DNA of 64,000 nt, taken from positions 124,001-188,000 of the forward strand of contig NZ_JAMXWM010000003.1 of assembly GCF_024125445.1 (NCBI RefSeq). The letters are read 5' to 3'. Both the position numbers and the translations under genes were made by a program. The notes under the pieces were generated by a model, which was not told the origin of the DNA, searched no databases, and saw only the letters and a program-made list of their open reading frames with translations. The first letter of the stretch is position 1. Each line of letters begins with the position of its first letter. The DNA comes from Sporolactobacillus shoreicorticis (GTDB taxonomy: Bacteria > Bacillota > Bacilli > Bacillales > Sporolactobacillaceae). This document shows, piece by piece, positions 49,322-59,590 of this stretch.

Positions 49322-50315
49322 ACCTGCTCCCCTTCTCTCGTACAAATAATGCTGTATAGAAACACTTCCTATGAGAAAACCTAAGTGCTGCCAGCGTTGT
49401 TCAAAGCTTCGCTTCGTTAAGATTCACTTCGTTCTCACTTTATTTTAATTCAAAACTCCGTTTAGGCGAAGCTTTTATTCACCTGGTAAAGGAAATTCAG
49501 AGACCGGTAGATAATGAGGCGGCCGCTCAGGCTGAACTTTAAAAAGGATCATCACGCAATCCTCCCATGATTTTCCTGATCGTTCGCGGCAGATTCATGG
49601 ATCCATTCACCAGTCCAACGCCTTGCTAAAGAAATTGTAGATAGAACAACCACTGTTCCATTTGGCAACCAATCACGGATACCCTTGTCCAAAATTATTT
49701 CTTAACTAATGCAGTTCTTGATTCGGGAGGCGTGAAGCAAAAGAACGCACGGCCGACCTACCAAAGCCATCAATTCCCGAAAGTCAAACGAATGGTGCCG
49801 ACACGAAGTTTAAGGAGCAGCCTGAATTACTGCCGCTCTTTTTCTTTATAAGTACACCAAAAAAAATGGTACAATGAAGATCTGACAAATTCATTTTCCG
49901 TTTATCAATAGAACGGCTAACAAGGCATCATTCTTAATGTTTCAGCAAACGTGATCGCGAGAAAATAGTGATTAAGCATCTCCCACACGTTAATCAAAGA
50001 CCGCTCCTATGAAAAGATAAACGATTCATTAACCAGAACTTATTTGAGAACCACCATTCATTAATCTGCGTTTTCATTATAAAATTTATCTCTATAATTG
50101 GAAATTGGAAAATCATGCAACAGCGGTCGACTCAGCCTCTGTAAATCCTGTATAATAAAACTAATTCAATTGGAATAGTGCGTGCGTATTGGTTGCAGCT
50201 TTGCTGATGAAGCAATCACAATTAATTGGACATGCACCTTTTTGTTCGCTGTAACATCACGATACTTTAAAAAAATGATTTTTACAGAGATTGATTAAAG
50301 AAAAGAGAGGTCATT
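49322..50315. other. Long intergenic region upstream of cysK with tiny frames
   Basis: About 990 bases without a normal gene. On the minus strand two short protein-like frames overlap as TGATG: one of about 49 codons (49552-49701, containing RDWLPNGTVVVL and RRWTGEWIHESA) without a standard start, and one of 25 codons (49475-49552, MILFKVQPERPPHYLPV...). The first lacks an initiation signal, so these look like remnants of a larger gene. An imperfect hairpin (GAGCAGC/GCCGCTC) followed by TTTTT is near 49820-49850. Nothing else was recognised. Confidence 0.4.
49475..49701 (-). pseudogene. Remnant or pair of tiny overlapping ORFs
   Basis: The minus-strand frame ending at 49552 is open from an in-frame TAA at 49702-49704 and encodes Trp-rich, protein-like sequence; no ATG or ribosome-binding site was found for it. 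Its TGA overlaps the ATG of a second 25-codon frame ending at 49475 in a Pro-rich tail. The coupling is gene-like, the missing start is not. I do not recognise the family. Confidence 0.35.
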
Positions 50316-51248
50316 ATGACAAAAATTGTCCCATCCATTGACGAACTGGTCGGCGAAACGCCTATGGTTCGACTGAATCGGCTGCCCGATCCGAACGGCG
50401 CAGACATTTATGCAAAATTAGAATACTTTAATCCCACAAAAAGCGTAAAAGACCGCGCAGCATTGTATATGATTCTCGATGCCGAACGTCAAGGTATCAT
50501 TACGAAAGGGGCAACCATTATTGAACCGACTTCGGGAAATATGGGGATCGGTCTTGCGATGGTCGCCGTTGCACGCGGTTATCAGGCAATTATCGTAATG
50601 CCCGATACAATGACGCAAGAGCGAATCAATTTATTAAAAGCCTTTGGAGCGGAAGTAGTACTGACTCCGGGTAAAGACAAAATGCCCGGCGCAATAAAGA
50701 AAGCTCGTCAGCTGGCCGATATAATGCCGAACAGTTATATGCCGATGCAATTTGAAAATCAGGCAAATCCGGAGGCCCATCAAAAAACAACGGGTGTGGA
50801 AATTATAAAAGATATCCAGACGCTCAATCGCCCATTGCGAGCCTTTGTCGGAACTGCCGGAACAGGCGGCACCGTCTCCGGAGCCGGGAGAGCTCTAAAA
50901 GACGCATTTCCCGATTTGACCATACACATCTGCGAACCTGCCGGATCGCCGGTGTACACCGGCGGAAAACCGGGGCGCCATAAAATCGTCGGTACCAGCC
51001 CCGGATTTATCCCCAACACAATGGACATGTCACTTATTGATGAAGTTATTGACGTCAGTGATGAAGATGCTTATGAAATGACACGCAGATTAGCAAGTGA
51101 AGAAGGCATTCTGTGCGGTCCTTCTTCAGGTGCATCTGTTTATGTTGCGCTTCAGGTTGCAAGGCGTTATAAACCAAATGATGTGGTGGTTTGCGTCATT
51201 AACGATACTGGTGAGCGTTATTTATCCGGAGACATTTTCCCACGATAA
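50316..51248 (+). CDS. cysK: Cysteine synthase A (O-acetylserine sulfhydrylase)
   Basis: A 310-residue PLP enzyme forming cysteine from O-acetylserine and sulfide. Motifs: ELVGETPMVRLNRL, the Schiff-base Lys in PTKSVKDRAALYM near residue 44, the substrate loop EPTSGNMGIGLA, the phosphate-binding GTAGTGGTVSG, and a late GPSSGAS. AAAGAGAGG precedes the ATG at 6-7 bases. It uses the product of cysE in the nitrogenase island, though the two are 31 kb apart. B. subtilis has the paralogue ytkP in this region; the OAS-specific motifs here are canonical. Confidence 0.93.
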   Translation: MTKIVPSIDELVGETPMVRLNRLPDPNGADIYAKLEYFNPTKSVKDRAALYMILDAERQGIITKGATIIEPTSGNMGIGLAMVAVARGYQAIIVMPDTMTQERINLLKAFGAEVVLTPGKDKMPGAIKKARQLADIMPNSYMPMQFENQANPEAHQKTTGVEIIKDIQTLNRPLRAFVGTAGTGGTVSGAGRALKDAFPDLTIHICEPAGSPVYTGGKPGRHKIVGTSPGFIPNTMDMSLIDEVIDVSDEDAYEMTRRLASEEGILCGPSSGASVYVALQVARRYKPNDVVVCVINDTGERYLSGDIFPR

Positions 51249-51262
51249 TTCATTAAATCCTT

Positions 51263-51296
51263 AACCTCCGTTTGTATGAAACTCGGAGGTTTTTTA
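51263..51296 (+). terminator. Terminator of cysK
   Basis: Stem AACCTCCG/CGGAGGTT with a 13-base loop followed by TTTTTT, 15 bases after the stop codon. Confidence 0.9.
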
Positions 51297-51671
51297 TTTC
51301 CCTTTGTTGTTCTTTTCAACTCTAAATAATCAAACATTTTGACTTCAACGTTCAGCAAACCGGTGATAAACAGGCAAAGAAACATCATCTGAATTTAAGC
51401 ATCAGCAAAATAATAAAAAAAGCATTTGACTTTTTCATTTAATGAGTTATATTTAAACTGTTAACAGAAAATTATGTGACTTCTCAACTTGAAAAATCCA
51501 TTTGGTTCATGATTCAGCCTGCTTTTTTCGTAATGCGGACGACCAAATGGCCAACGTATTTTATTTGAGATGTTTCGGCATTTTCGAAACTCTGTGTACG
51601 GACTCTTGCTTGAATATTTCGCTCAATAAGAGATCTTTCTTTTATTGATAAATAATCTAGGGAGTGATGAT
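51297..51671. other. Gap between cysK and ytzE
   Basis: About 375 bases, A+T-rich, with no gene, repeat or clear RNA element that I can support. A ribosome-binding GGGAG lies at its end, before ytzE. Confidence 0.5.
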
Positions 51672-51890
51672 TTGAGTCCTTCAACTGATCGAATGCTAAA
51701 TCGCGTTAGATCCGTATATTTGTTCATTCGCAAACAAGGTGTGGTTACGACGAAAGAGCTGGTTGAAGAATTTGACATGACACAGAGAACAATGCAAAGA
51801 GACTTGAATATTTTAACCTATAATGATTTGGTTCAAAGTCCCCGAAAGGGACAATGGGCCGTGACAAAGAAACGAGTTAAAGTTTCGTGA
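51672..51890 (+). CDS. ytzE: Small DeoR-type HTH regulator YtzE
   Basis: A 72-residue protein consisting only of a DeoR-type winged helix: RVRSVYLFIRKQGVVTTKELVEEF, then MTQRTMQRDLNILTYNDLVQS (recognition helix) and a C-terminal basic strand. It has no effector domain, matching B. subtilis YtzE in length. The start is TTG 51672 with GGGAG 8 bases upstream; an upstream TTG in frame lacks a site. Targets unknown. Confidence 0.88.
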   Translation: MSPSTDRMLNRVRSVYLFIRKQGVVTTKELVEEFDMTQRTMQRDLNILTYNDLVQSPRKGQWAVTKKRVKVS

Positions 51891-51914
51891 GCTGCGTAGA
51901 ACAGCTCTTTTTTA
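51889..51914 (+). terminator. Terminator of ytzE
   Basis: Stem GAGCTG/CAGCTC with a 7-base loop followed by TTTTTT; it begins at the stop codon. Confidence 0.88.
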
Positions 51915-52015
51915 TTTGCCGGTTGTTCAAAAAGCGAAACGCATGGCAAAGTGCATCCTTAAACATAGACTATAGGTGAATAGCTCGATTTAATTTATCA
52001 AGGAGGAACCTATCT

Positions 52016-52423
52016 ATGTTTTCAAACAGCAATGCGTTTCCGCAAGACGCCAGCGCTTTTCAACCTTCATCAGCTCCCAGAGGACGGATTGACCGTCCGA
52101 ATCAAGCAGACTTTCAGAACACGCCACCAACACTTCCTAATCAGACTGACATGAATCAGAAATTTCCTCAATCTGCCCAACAATTGGGAAACCCCTATGC
52201 AGAAAACAGTTTTATCTGGAACGCTCCTTCTGAAGACAAAAGGCAGATGCAGCCGCCCTTTTTCAATCCTCAGCAGCTCGAGCGCCGCCTTAGGCAGATT
52301 GAACGGCAGCAGGATCTCTTTCAACGGGAGCTCCAAAATCTTGATCGAAGAGTACGTTCCATTGAACGCCGGCTCGGGTTTCCAGTCCCGCCAATCGGCA
52401 TGCCAGGATTTCCGCCGAGATAA
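52016..52423 (+). CDS. Pro/Gln-rich protein with C-terminal coiled coil, unknown
   Basis: A 135-residue protein. Residues 1-80 are low-complexity, rich in Pro, Gln, Asn and Ser with few hydrophobics, thus probably disordered. Residues about 85-120 (LERRLRQIERQQDLFQREL...) form a basic coiled coil, and the end is a Pro/Gly tail (FPVPPIGMPGFPPR). AAGGAGG lies 9 bases before ATG. Such composition is common in spore-coat or other surface-associated proteins of Bacillales; that is inference. It is isolated from neighbours by terminators on both sides. Confidence 0.7.
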   Translation: MFSNSNAFPQDASAFQPSSAPRGRIDRPNQADFQNTPPTLPNQTDMNQKFPQSAQQLGNPYAENSFIWNAPSEDKRQMQPPFFNPQQLERRLRQIERQQDLFQRELQNLDRRVRSIERRLGFPVPPIGMPGFPPR

Positions 52424-52430
52424 CAATAAT

Positions 52431-52468
52431 AAAAGGAAATTCGGAGCTAGCTCCGAATTTCCTTTTTT
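52431..52468. terminator. Bidirectional terminator, 52.4 kb
   Basis: A nearly perfect palindrome with a 16-bp stem, AAAAGGAAATTCGGAG/CTCCGAATTTCCTTTT, between two convergent genes. It ends at the murJ stop codon. Confidence 0.93.
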
Positions 52469-54071
52469 ACAAGCGATTATCTCTTCGTCCTCTGAGTCCT
52501 CCGGTGATTCGTCTGAGCAGCCCGGTCCATCGTGCAAGGATCAGATAGACAGCAGCACCCAATAAGACGCTTAGAATGACTACAATGAACGCAACACCGC
52601 GTCCGTTCGGCACGTTCCCGCCAAAGAGCAGGAAAACAAGTTGAATAACCAAACACATGATGATTGTATAGCCGACAATATGAACTGTTTGCCGCGCAAT
52701 CTGTGAATAATGATAATCGGTCGCCTTCTTTATTGCAATCAAATTAATTAAAATACAAAGTGTGTAGCCGACATTCGTCGCAATGACCGGGCCCACCATC
52801 CCAAAAAATTTCATAAATACCGGGTTCAATAAAATTTTGACAATCACGCCTGCCAGAAGACTGATCAGTGTAACACGTTGATGATTAATTCCCTGCAGAA
52901 TCGACGCCGTCACTTGGAAAAGTGCGAAAAAGATAGCTGTCGGTGCATACCATTGCAGCACTCGTCCGCCAATGAGCAAATCTTCCGGCTTAATCTCAAA
53001 AAGCAAACCATGCACCATATATCCTAGAATGGAAAGTCCAATGGATGCCGGAACCGTAAGAAACAAAACAAGTTCAAAGGCCTGAGTGATTTTATGATTC
53101 ACGTCTGTAATTTTCCCTGTGGAGTAGGATTTAATAATTGCCGGAACTGCACTGACCGCAAGTGATGTTGCAAGCGTAACCGGAATCATCACCATTTTTT
53201 GGTCATTCATTGTCAGGTCGGTAATGATCTTTTTGGTTACTTTCCCGGAATATTCCAGATAGTGATAGGCCATAGCCTGATCAATGAGCTGATAGAGCTG
53301 CATTGAGATACCGACCGCCACAAAGGGGACAGCATACGTAACAAGCTCCTTATACATGGACAGATAGGAGATTCGGTAACGATGCACTCTCTGCTGCTGC
53401 ATATTATCTAAATATTTTCGTCTCCGTACCCAGTAATGCAGCATGACGTACAAACCGCCAACCGCTCCGACAAATGCTGCAAAGGTGGCCAACGCGGCTG
53501 CGGTAACTGCCGTTCCTTTTAAAACATTCATAACCAGGAAAGCACCGATTAAGATGAAAGCAACGCGAACAATTTGTTCAACAACCTGTGAAACAGCAGT
53601 AGGCCCCATAGACTGGAACCCCTGAAAGTAACCGCGCATCAGACTCATTACCGGTACCACAAGAATGGCAATACTCACTACTCGGGTGACCATGATTACA
53701 TTCGCTATGTCTGATTTGTCAGGTATGCCATAAGATGCTACGATATACGGCGCCCCCAAAAAAAGAATGAGGAAGCCGACAATTCCTGTCACGGACATCA
53801 GAACGATTCCTGACTTAAAAAGACGCTTTCCGGATTCGTAATCGCCAAGCGAATTATATTTGGATACAAATTTTGAAACCGCGAGCGGCAGTCCCATGGT
53901 CGAAACACTCAGCATGATTCCATAAGGGGTATAAGCGTACTGGTAAAGGAAAGAACCTTCCGTTCCGGTCATCGCATTGTACGGAATAACAAATAGAATA
54001 CCCAGTAATCTTGATACAAACGAAGCAACTGTGAGAATCACAGCTCCACGAACCATGGTTGATGCGGACAT
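52467..54071 (-). CDS. murJ: Lipid II flippase (MurJ/YtgP, MOP superfamily)
   Basis: A 534-residue polytopic membrane protein, with about 14 hydrophobic segments, of the polysaccharide transporter/MurJ family. It moves lipid II across the membrane for peptidoglycan synthesis. The N-terminus MVRGAVILTVASFVSRLLG has the family's early Arg-rich loop. Position before leuS matches B. subtilis ytgP. It could also be described as a general polysaccharide flippase, but the ytgP context favours MurJ. Confidence 0.92.
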   Translation of the reverse strand: MSASTMVRGAVILTVASFVSRLLGILFVIPYNAMTGTEGSFLYQYAYTPYGIMLSVSTMGLPLAVSKFVSKYNSLGDYESGKRLFKSGIVLMSVTGIVGFLILFLGAPYIVASYGIPDKSDIANVIMVTRVVSIAILVVPVMSLMRGYFQGFQSMGPTAVSQVVEQIVRVAFILIGAFLVMNVLKGTAVTAAALATFAAFVGAVGGLYVMLHYWVRRRKYLDNMQQQRVHRYRISYLSMYKELVTYAVPFVAVGISMQLYQLIDQAMAYHYLEYSGKVTKKIITDLTMNDQKMVMIPVTLATSLAVSAVPAIIKSYSTGKITDVNHKITQAFELVLFLTVPASIGLSILGYMVHGLLFEIKPEDLLIGGRVLQWYAPTAIFFALFQVTASILQGINHQRVTLISLLAGVIVKILLNPVFMKFFGMVGPVIATNVGYTLCILINLIAIKKATDYHYSQIARQTVHIVGYTIIMCLVIQLVFLLFGGNVPNGRGVAFIVVILSVLLGAAVYLILARWTGLLRRITGGLRGRRDNRL

Positions 54072-54230
54072 CTGTCAACGCTCCTAAATCTTCAATTGGG
54101 CGAACTGCCCACAACTCTTAGTATTTTACCACATTCTGCCGTTCATACGAGATTTCTTGGCGATCTCTTGCATGATTTGTCACATTTTGTCTTTGCTGTT
54201 GGTTCGATAAACGAACCGACAGCAGTAGTA

Positions 54231-54269
54231 AAAAACCGCTCTTATGCTTTCGCATTAAGAGCGGTTTTT
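54231..54269 (-). terminator. Terminator of leuS
   Basis: Stem CCGCTCTTA/TAAGAGCGG extended by A-T pairs, with a T-run on the minus strand, 17 bases after the leuS stop. A second hairpin, GCTGTTGGTTCG/CGAACCGACAGC at 54195-54223, follows without a T-run. Confidence 0.92.
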
Positions 54270-54285
54270 ATGCTGGTGCTAAGGT

Positions 54286-56715
54286 TTACTTGGCAACAAT
54301 ATTAACGAGTTTATCAGGAACTGCAACGATTTTCTTAACCGTTTTACCCTCAAGCTGCGCCTTAACGTTTGTATTGTTCATCGCCTTGTTCTGGAGTTCA
54401 TCTCTGGATGCTCCTTTTTCAACTTGAAAACGTGCACGAATTTTGCCGTTCACCTGAACAATAATTTCGATCTGATCTTCAACAAGCTTCTGCGCATCAT
54501 AGGCCGGCCATGCGGATTTTTCAACAGATTGGTCATGACCGAGCAGTGACCAGATTTCTTCACTGATATGCGGTGCAACCGGTGAAAGCAGCTGAATAAA
54601 TCCTTCAGCCATATAAGTCGGAATTTGATCCTGCTTATATGCCTCATTGATGAAGGTCATCATCTGGGCAATACCGGTATTAAAATGCATCGCGGCAAAG
54701 TCTTCGGTTACCTTTTTCACAGTCAGATGATAGCCTTTCTCGAAATCTTCGTTTGGAGCTGCTTTCTCCGCCACTGCCTCGGAAATACTGCCTTCCGCAG
54801 TAACAAACAGCCGCCATACCCGGTCAAGGAACCGGCGGGATCCGTCGATTCCTTTTTCCGACCAAGGCTTGGCTGCATCGATTGGCCCCATAAACATTTC
54901 ATACAGCCGAAGTGTGTCTGCACCGTGAGAAGCGACGATATCATCCGGATTAATCACATTGCCTTTTGACTTGCTCATTTTCTCATGATTTGTTCCGAGA
55001 ATCATGCCTTGGTTGACCAGTTTCTGGAACGGCTCTTTGGTCGGTACAACGCCAAGATCATAAAGCGCTTTATGCCAGAAACGTGCATACAGCAGGTGAA
55101 GCACGGCATGTTCGGCCCCGCCAACGTACAGATCCACAGACATCCAGCGCTTTAATTTATTCGGATCAGCAAGCTTTTCTCTATTACGCGGGTCAACATA
55201 ACGAAGAAAGTACCAGCTGCTGCCTGCCCATTGAGGCATCGTATTGGTTTCACGGCGACCCTTCATACCGGTTTCCGGATCAACGATATTAATCCAGTCC
55301 GTATCATTTGCCAGCGGCGATTCACCGGTGCCGGAGGGTTTGATGTTTTCCGTCTTCGGCAGACGCAGAGGGAGCTCTTTTTCAGGAACCGCTTTAAGCG
55401 ATCCGTCTCCCATATGGATGATCGGAATCGGCTCGCCCCAATAGCGTTGGCGGCTGAACAGCCAGTCACGCAGCCGATAAGTCACCTTCCGTTTCCCGAC
55501 CTTGTGATCTTCCAGCCAGTCAATCATTTTTGTGATGGCTTCTTTTTTGCCAAGTCCGTCAAGGAAGCCGGAATTTACATGCTTGCCGTCACCGGTATAT
55601 GCTTCTTTCGACAGATCGCCGCCTGCAACAACTTCAATAATTGGCAGGTGAAATTTTGTCGCGAATTCATAGTCGCGGTCATCATGCCCAGGAACCGCCA
55701 TAATCGCCCCTGATCCATAAGTAATCAGGACGTAATCCGCAATCCAAACGGGTACTTTCTCACCGTTAACCGGATTGACTGCGTAAGCACCGGTGAAAGC
55801 ACCGGTTTTCGTTTTATTGAGATCGGTACGTTCAAGATCGCTTTTGGCGGCGACTTTCGAACGATATTGATCGACCTCTGCCTGATATTCCGCTGTGACA
55901 ATTTTGTCGACAAGTTTGTGTTCAGGGGCGAGCACCATATAGGTTGCACCGAACAGCGTATCCGGACGTGTCGTGAAAATCGTGACATACTCATCTTTAT
56001 GTCCGTCGATCTTAAATTGAACCTCGGCACCTTCCGAACGCCCGATCCAGTGCCGCTGCATATCTTTAATACTTTTCGGCCAGTCGAGATCGTCCAGATC
56101 GTCCAGCAGCCGATCGGCGTAAGCCGTAATTTTCAGCATCCACTGTCTCATCGGTTTACGCACAACAGGAAACCCGCCGCGCTCGCTCTTGCCGTCGATG
56201 ACCTCCTCATTAGCAAGCACCGTTCCAAGAGCCGGGCACCAGTTTACAGGTACTTCTGCGATATATGCCAGCCCCTTTTTGTAGAGCTGAAGAAAAATCC
56301 ATTGTGTCCATTTGTAGTAGCCTGGATCCGTTGTATTGATTTCACGATTCCAGTCATACGAGAAACCAAGCGATTTAATCTGTCTCTTGAATGTTGCAAT
56401 GTTCTGCTCGGTAAAGTCCGCCGGATCATGACCGGTGTCAAGAGCATATTGTTCCGCAGGGAGCCCGAATGCATCCCAGCCCATCGGATGCAGCACCTCA
56501 AAGCCCTGCATCCGCTTCATACGTGCCATAATATCAGTCGCCGTATAGCCTTCGGGATGACCGACATGCAGTCCTTTTCCTGATGGATACGGGAACATAT
56601 CAAGTACATAGTATTTCGGCTTATCGGAATCATCATCAGTATTAAAGGTTTGATGATCATCCCAATATTTTTGCCACTTCGCTTCAATTTTTTGATGATC
56701 AAAAGCCATTGCCAT
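54286..56715 (-). CDS. leuS: Leucyl-tRNA synthetase
   Basis: Class I synthetase charging tRNA-Leu. The HIGH motif appears as [14 protein letters not shown] near residue 45, the KMSKS motif as [14 protein letters not shown] near residue 580, with the CP1 editing domain (about 220-410) between them and an anticodon-binding domain near the end. Length 809 is the usual bacterial size. ATG 56715 is 8 bases after GGAGG. It is preceded by a T-box leader. Confidence 0.98.
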   Translation of the reverse strand: MAMAFDHQKIEAKWQKYWDDHQTFNTDDDSDKPKYYVLDMFPYPSGKGLHVGHPEGYTATDIMARMKRMQGFEVLHPMGWDAFGLPAEQYALDTGHDPADFTEQNIATFKRQIKSLGFSYDWNREINTTDPGYYKWTQWIFLQLYKKGLAYIAEVPVNWCPALGTVLANEEVIDGKSERGGFPVVRKPMRQWMLKITAYADRLLDDLDDLDWPKSIKDMQRHWIGRSEGAEVQFKIDGHKDEYVTIFTTRPDTLFGATYMVLAPEHKLVDKIVTAEYQAEVDQYRSKVAAKSDLERTDLNKTKTGAFTGAYAVNPVNGEKVPVWIADYVLITYGSGAIMAVPGHDDRDYEFATKFHLPIIEVVAGGDLSKEAYTGDGKHVNSGFLDGLGKKEAITKMIDWLEDHKVGKRKVTYRLRDWLFSRQRYWGEPIPIIHMGDGSLKAVPEKELPLRLPKTENIKPSGTGESPLANDTDWINIVDPETGMKGRRETNTMPQWAGSSWYFLRYVDPRNREKLADPNKLKRWMSVDLYVGGAEHAVLHLLYARFWHKALYDLGVVPTKEPFQKLVNQGMILGTNHEKMSKSKGNVINPDDIVASHGADTLRLYEMFMGPIDAAKPWSEKGIDGSRRFLDRVWRLFVTAEGSISEAVAEKAAPNEDFEKGYHLTVKKVTEDFAAMHFNTGIAQMMTFINEAYKQDQIPTYMAEGFIQLLSPVAPHISEEIWSLLGHDQSVEKSAWPAYDAQKLVEDQIEIIVQVNGKIRARFQVEKGASRDELQNKAMNNTNVKAQLEGKTVKKIVAVPDKLVNIVAK

Positions 56716-56825
56716 GGCAAGTTCCTCCTTTTACAGATAAAAAATAAACACATGGTTAAAGACGAGCGATGCCAGTATGAGAAGAACTAAGGTTTTCTAT
56801 AAAACGGGTTAACGAGCCAAAAAAT

Positions 56826-57110
56826 ATAAAAACCTCCCGCCCTTAACTCGTTGTTAGGGACGAGAGGTTGAGGTTGATGCTTAAGTCAAATTCCCGCGGT
56901 ACCACCCAAATTAGCAACGGCTACTGCCTGCCGTTCGCTCGCTTGTTGACCCCATAACGCAGGTTTGCGGCGAAGTGCCCATTTAAGGGCTGCGTTCGCA
57001 ACTCAAGGAGCGAGTTCACTTTTCTCCGTACCGGCTTGCACCAAACGTCGGTTCTCTGAAAGCGGATCACAAGCTACTTTTCTCCATCATTGTCGTTTCA
57101 TTAATAAGGT
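56826..57110 (-). promoter_or_regulatory. T-box riboswitch, leucine-specific, upstream of leuS
   Basis: Minus strand: the T-box sequence GGGTGGTACCGCGG is at 56893-56907. The leader's specifier region reads GAACTCGCTCC, with CTC (Leu) at 57012-57014. The terminator hairpin (AACCTC/GAGGTT outer stem plus a long inner stem) at 56826-56869 ends in TTTTTAT. Uncharged tRNA-Leu would stabilise the antiterminator and induce leuS. Typical of Bacillales synthetase genes. Confidence 0.95.
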
Positions 57111-57119
57111 TGTGTTTCC

Positions 57120-57148
57120 ATTTTATTGATATTAGCAGGAGATGTCAA
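57120..57148 (-). promoter_or_regulatory. Sigma-A promoter of leuS T-box transcript
   Basis: TTGACA (57143-57148), 17-base spacer and TAAAAT (57120-57125) on the minus strand, just upstream of the T-box leader. Confidence 0.85.
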
Positions 57149-57369
57149 CTCAGGTTTGAACAAAAAGGCGATTTATGCTGAAAAAGCAACAAATCATTAT
57201 TCTATCTCTTCTTGTGCGTTGTATTCGTTGAACCTTTTTCCGTTTCAGGTGCTATTCGATGAATTTTAATGCAACCACGCATATCGGCTCAAATCCGTTT
57301 CATATAAATTGTGCACAGTAATGGTAGGTATACACAGTTATCGTTTTTTTAAACCGACTGTTCGCTTGC

Positions 57370-57398
57370 TTTATATTTCCCTGAATGTTTGCTAGAAT
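57370..57398 (+). promoter_or_regulatory. Probable promoter of ytqA
   Basis: TTTATA (57370-57375), 17-base spacer and TAGAAT (57393-57398). The -35 matches 4 of 6. It lies about 30 bases before the ytqA start. Confidence 0.5.
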
Positions 57399-57429
57399 GT
57401 GCGATAGGTTAGCGAAAGGAGCCTGCAAC

Positions 57430-58404
57430 TTGACTGAACAAAAATGGCCGGCACATTATGGTCCGGATAAACGATATTATACTTGGAATACTTACTTAAG
57501 GCGCAGATTTGGAAGCAAGGTTTTTAAAGTTCCGCTCGACGGAGGCTTTGACTGTCCCAACCGAGACGGCAAAGTGGCCTGGGGCGGATGCACCTTTTGC
57601 AGTCAGAAAGGATCCGGCGACTTCGCGGGCAGCCGGCGTGATGATTTGACAACTCAGTTTACTGCAATCAGAGAACAGATGAAAAAAAAATGGCCGCACG
57701 CCGACAAATACATCGGCTATTTTCAAGCGTTTACAAACACATACGCGCCTGTTGATGTCCTCCGTGAAAGCTATGAGGTGATTTTGGAACAAGAAGGCGT
57801 TGTCGGACTTTCGATCGCTACACGCCCGGACTGTCTGCCGGACGATGTCATTGACTATCTTGCCGAATTAAATGAGCGCACATTTCTTTGGCTTGAACTT
57901 GGCCTTCAAACCGTTCATGACGAAACCGGGCGTCTGATTAATCGTGCTCATGATTACGACTGCTTTACTCAAGGTGTTGAAAAGCTGCGCAAGCATAACA
58001 TTCCCATCTGTGTTCATATTATTGATGGGCTGCCGCGTGAAACAACGGAAATGATGCTTGAAACAGCAAAAGCAGTTGCGAAGCTCGACATACAAGGCAT
58101 AAAGATTCATCTGCTCCATCTGTTAAAAAAAACAGCCATGGTCAAGCAATATGAAAAAGGATTGCTGCAATTCCTTGATTTTAAAACATACGTCAACCTT
58201 GTCTGTGATCAGTTGGAAATGCTCCCGCCTGACATGATCATCCACCGATTGACGGGAGACGGACCCGCTGATTTAATGATCGGTCCGATGTGGAGCTTAA
58301 ACAAATGGGAAGTGCTTGACGCGATTGACGATGAACTGACAAGGCGCGACAGCTGGCAAGGCAAATTCGTCCGTCCGGTTGCCGGTTATTCTGCGAAAAA
58401 CTAA
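57430..58404 (+). CDS. ytqA: Radical SAM protein YtqA (TIGR01212 family)
   Basis: A 324-residue radical SAM protein, usually placed in the TIGR01212 (YhcC-like) group. The cluster Cys appear in DCPNRDGKVAWGGCTFCS, with a spacing longer than the standard C-x3-C-x2-C. GYFQAFTNTYAP and TRPDCLPDDVI are family landmarks, and the motif LGLQTVHD follows. Start TTG 57430, 8 bases after AAAGGAG, is chosen over upstream in-frame starts that lack a site. Substrate unknown. It overlaps the end of ytpB by 4 bases on the opposite strand; B. subtilis has ytqB in between, absent here. Confidence 0.9.
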   Translation: MTEQKWPAHYGPDKRYYTWNTYLRRRFGSKVFKVPLDGGFDCPNRDGKVAWGGCTFCSQKGSGDFAGSRRDDLTTQFTAIREQMKKKWPHADKYIGYFQAFTNTYAPVDVLRESYEVILEQEGVVGLSIATRPDCLPDDVIDYLAELNERTFLWLELGLQTVHDETGRLINRAHDYDCFTQGVEKLRKHNIPICVHIIDGLPRETTEMMLETAKAVAKLDIQGIKIHLLHLLKKTAMVKQYEKGLLQFLDFKTYVNLVCDQLEMLPPDMIIHRLTGDGPADLMIGPMWSLNKWEVLDAIDDELTRRDSWQGKFVRPVAGYSAKN

Positions 58405-59471
58405 ATACTCTGCCGGATTCTCCGGTAGATCCAGCCATTGATAAAGAAGAACAAAGCGCTTGCTCCAGACTTGCAGATCAGCTTTCGCGCAAGCACTCGA
58501 ACATTGCGTTGGCGTGCGACTTTTCGATCAGCAAGATAAATACCGAGCAGCCCGCGATTAATCATTTTATGAAAATTTTTATTCGGCATATTTTCAATCG
58601 CCGCGTCTGCTTCTTCAATAAAATGTTTGAAGCGGCTGATCATTTCCTCATTGCTGCAATAATAGGAACAGAAATTCAAGTCGCCTTCAATCCGGTCTTC
58701 TTCCTGATCGACAAAATAATCCATTAAAATATGAAGTCCCTGAACCCAAGGGAAATAGCTGTCTTTGATCCGACCCACAAGTTGTCCCATTTCGCTGCCG
58801 CGCGAAGCCGCATAAGAGACGATGCAAAAGATACCCAGTGTCGATCCAGAGCATGCGGCAAATTCATACCAGCTCATCTCAGGGAGATGGGCTTTATTTT
58901 TTTGAAACCATTCAATAAGCCGCGGGACGCGCTGATCTTTCGTCACATGCTTATGCACCTGAAGATCGCAATAAAACCCGGCTAACTCATGAAGCGCAGG
59001 CTGAATGCGTTCCAATGCCGAAAGTTGGCTGAGTACCGTCTGGCATTCAGACACAAGGTCTTGAAGATACCCTCCATCATTGCTTGAACTGCGATGTTTG
59101 TAGTAATCCTCCGGTCCGGCGCCGGGAGTCAATGCGTTCAGCATCGATTGATGCAAACAGCGAAAATCAGCCGGATCAAGCGACGTGCTTCGGTCACATA
59201 AGTTGTCCAAATAATCACTGATCGTTTGATAAGCGACAATGAACGAAATTATCTCCTTCATGTGCCCCTCAGCTAAAAGGCCGTAAATGGATCCTCCTTC
59301 ACAGTGAAAGGTTTTCGTTTTAATACTTGCGAGTGCCTGCTTGCGCAATTCAGTATCAGGGATTTCCTCCGCGCGCTTCTTCCATTTTGCAAGATCACCA
59401 TGTACTTCGGGAAGCACTTTTCTATAGATTTGTGCCATTAATTTAATCGGTCTGGACGGTACGGTCATCAT
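58401..59471 (-). CDS. ytpB: Tetraprenyl-beta-curcumene synthase
   Basis: A 356-residue all-helical class I terpene cyclase-like enzyme of the YtpB (DUF2600) family, which in B. subtilis turns tetraprenyl diphosphate into tetraprenyl-beta-curcumene, a precursor of sesquarterpenes in spores. Asp-rich segments are visible: SDYLDNLCDRST near residue 90 and DYFVDQEEDRIEGDLNF near residue 265. It converges with ytqA, as ytqA-ytqB-ytpB lie near each other in B. subtilis. Start ATG 59471 (GGAGG at 6 bases) is supported. Confidence 0.9.
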   Translation of the reverse strand: MMTVPSRPIKLMAQIYRKVLPEVHGDLAKWKKRAEEIPDTELRKQALASIKTKTFHCEGGSIYGLLAEGHMKEIISFIVAYQTISDYLDNLCDRSTSLDPADFRCLHQSMLNALTPGAGPEDYYKHRSSSNDGGYLQDLVSECQTVLSQLSALERIQPALHELAGFYCDLQVHKHVTKDQRVPRLIEWFQKNKAHLPEMSWYEFAACSGSTLGIFCIVSYAASRGSEMGQLVGRIKDSYFPWVQGLHILMDYFVDQEEDRIEGDLNFCSYYCSNEEMISRFKHFIEEADAAIENMPNKNFHKMINRGLLGIYLADRKVARQRNVRVLARKLICKSGASALFFFINGWIYRRIRQSI

Positions 59472-59590
59472 TTTGCCTCCCTATAGAGACGCTCTTGTAC
59501 TTAATAACGTTCGGGCAATCTCCTTACTTACCATCTATTATAGCAAACGATCATTCTGCTTATGCGATCTAATTAGAAAAATCGGGCAAA

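Noticed and set aside
55867-56583. 238-codon plus-strand frame opposite leuS
   Set aside because: It lies wholly antisense to leuS, whose motifs are intact; its composition is that of a shadow frame.
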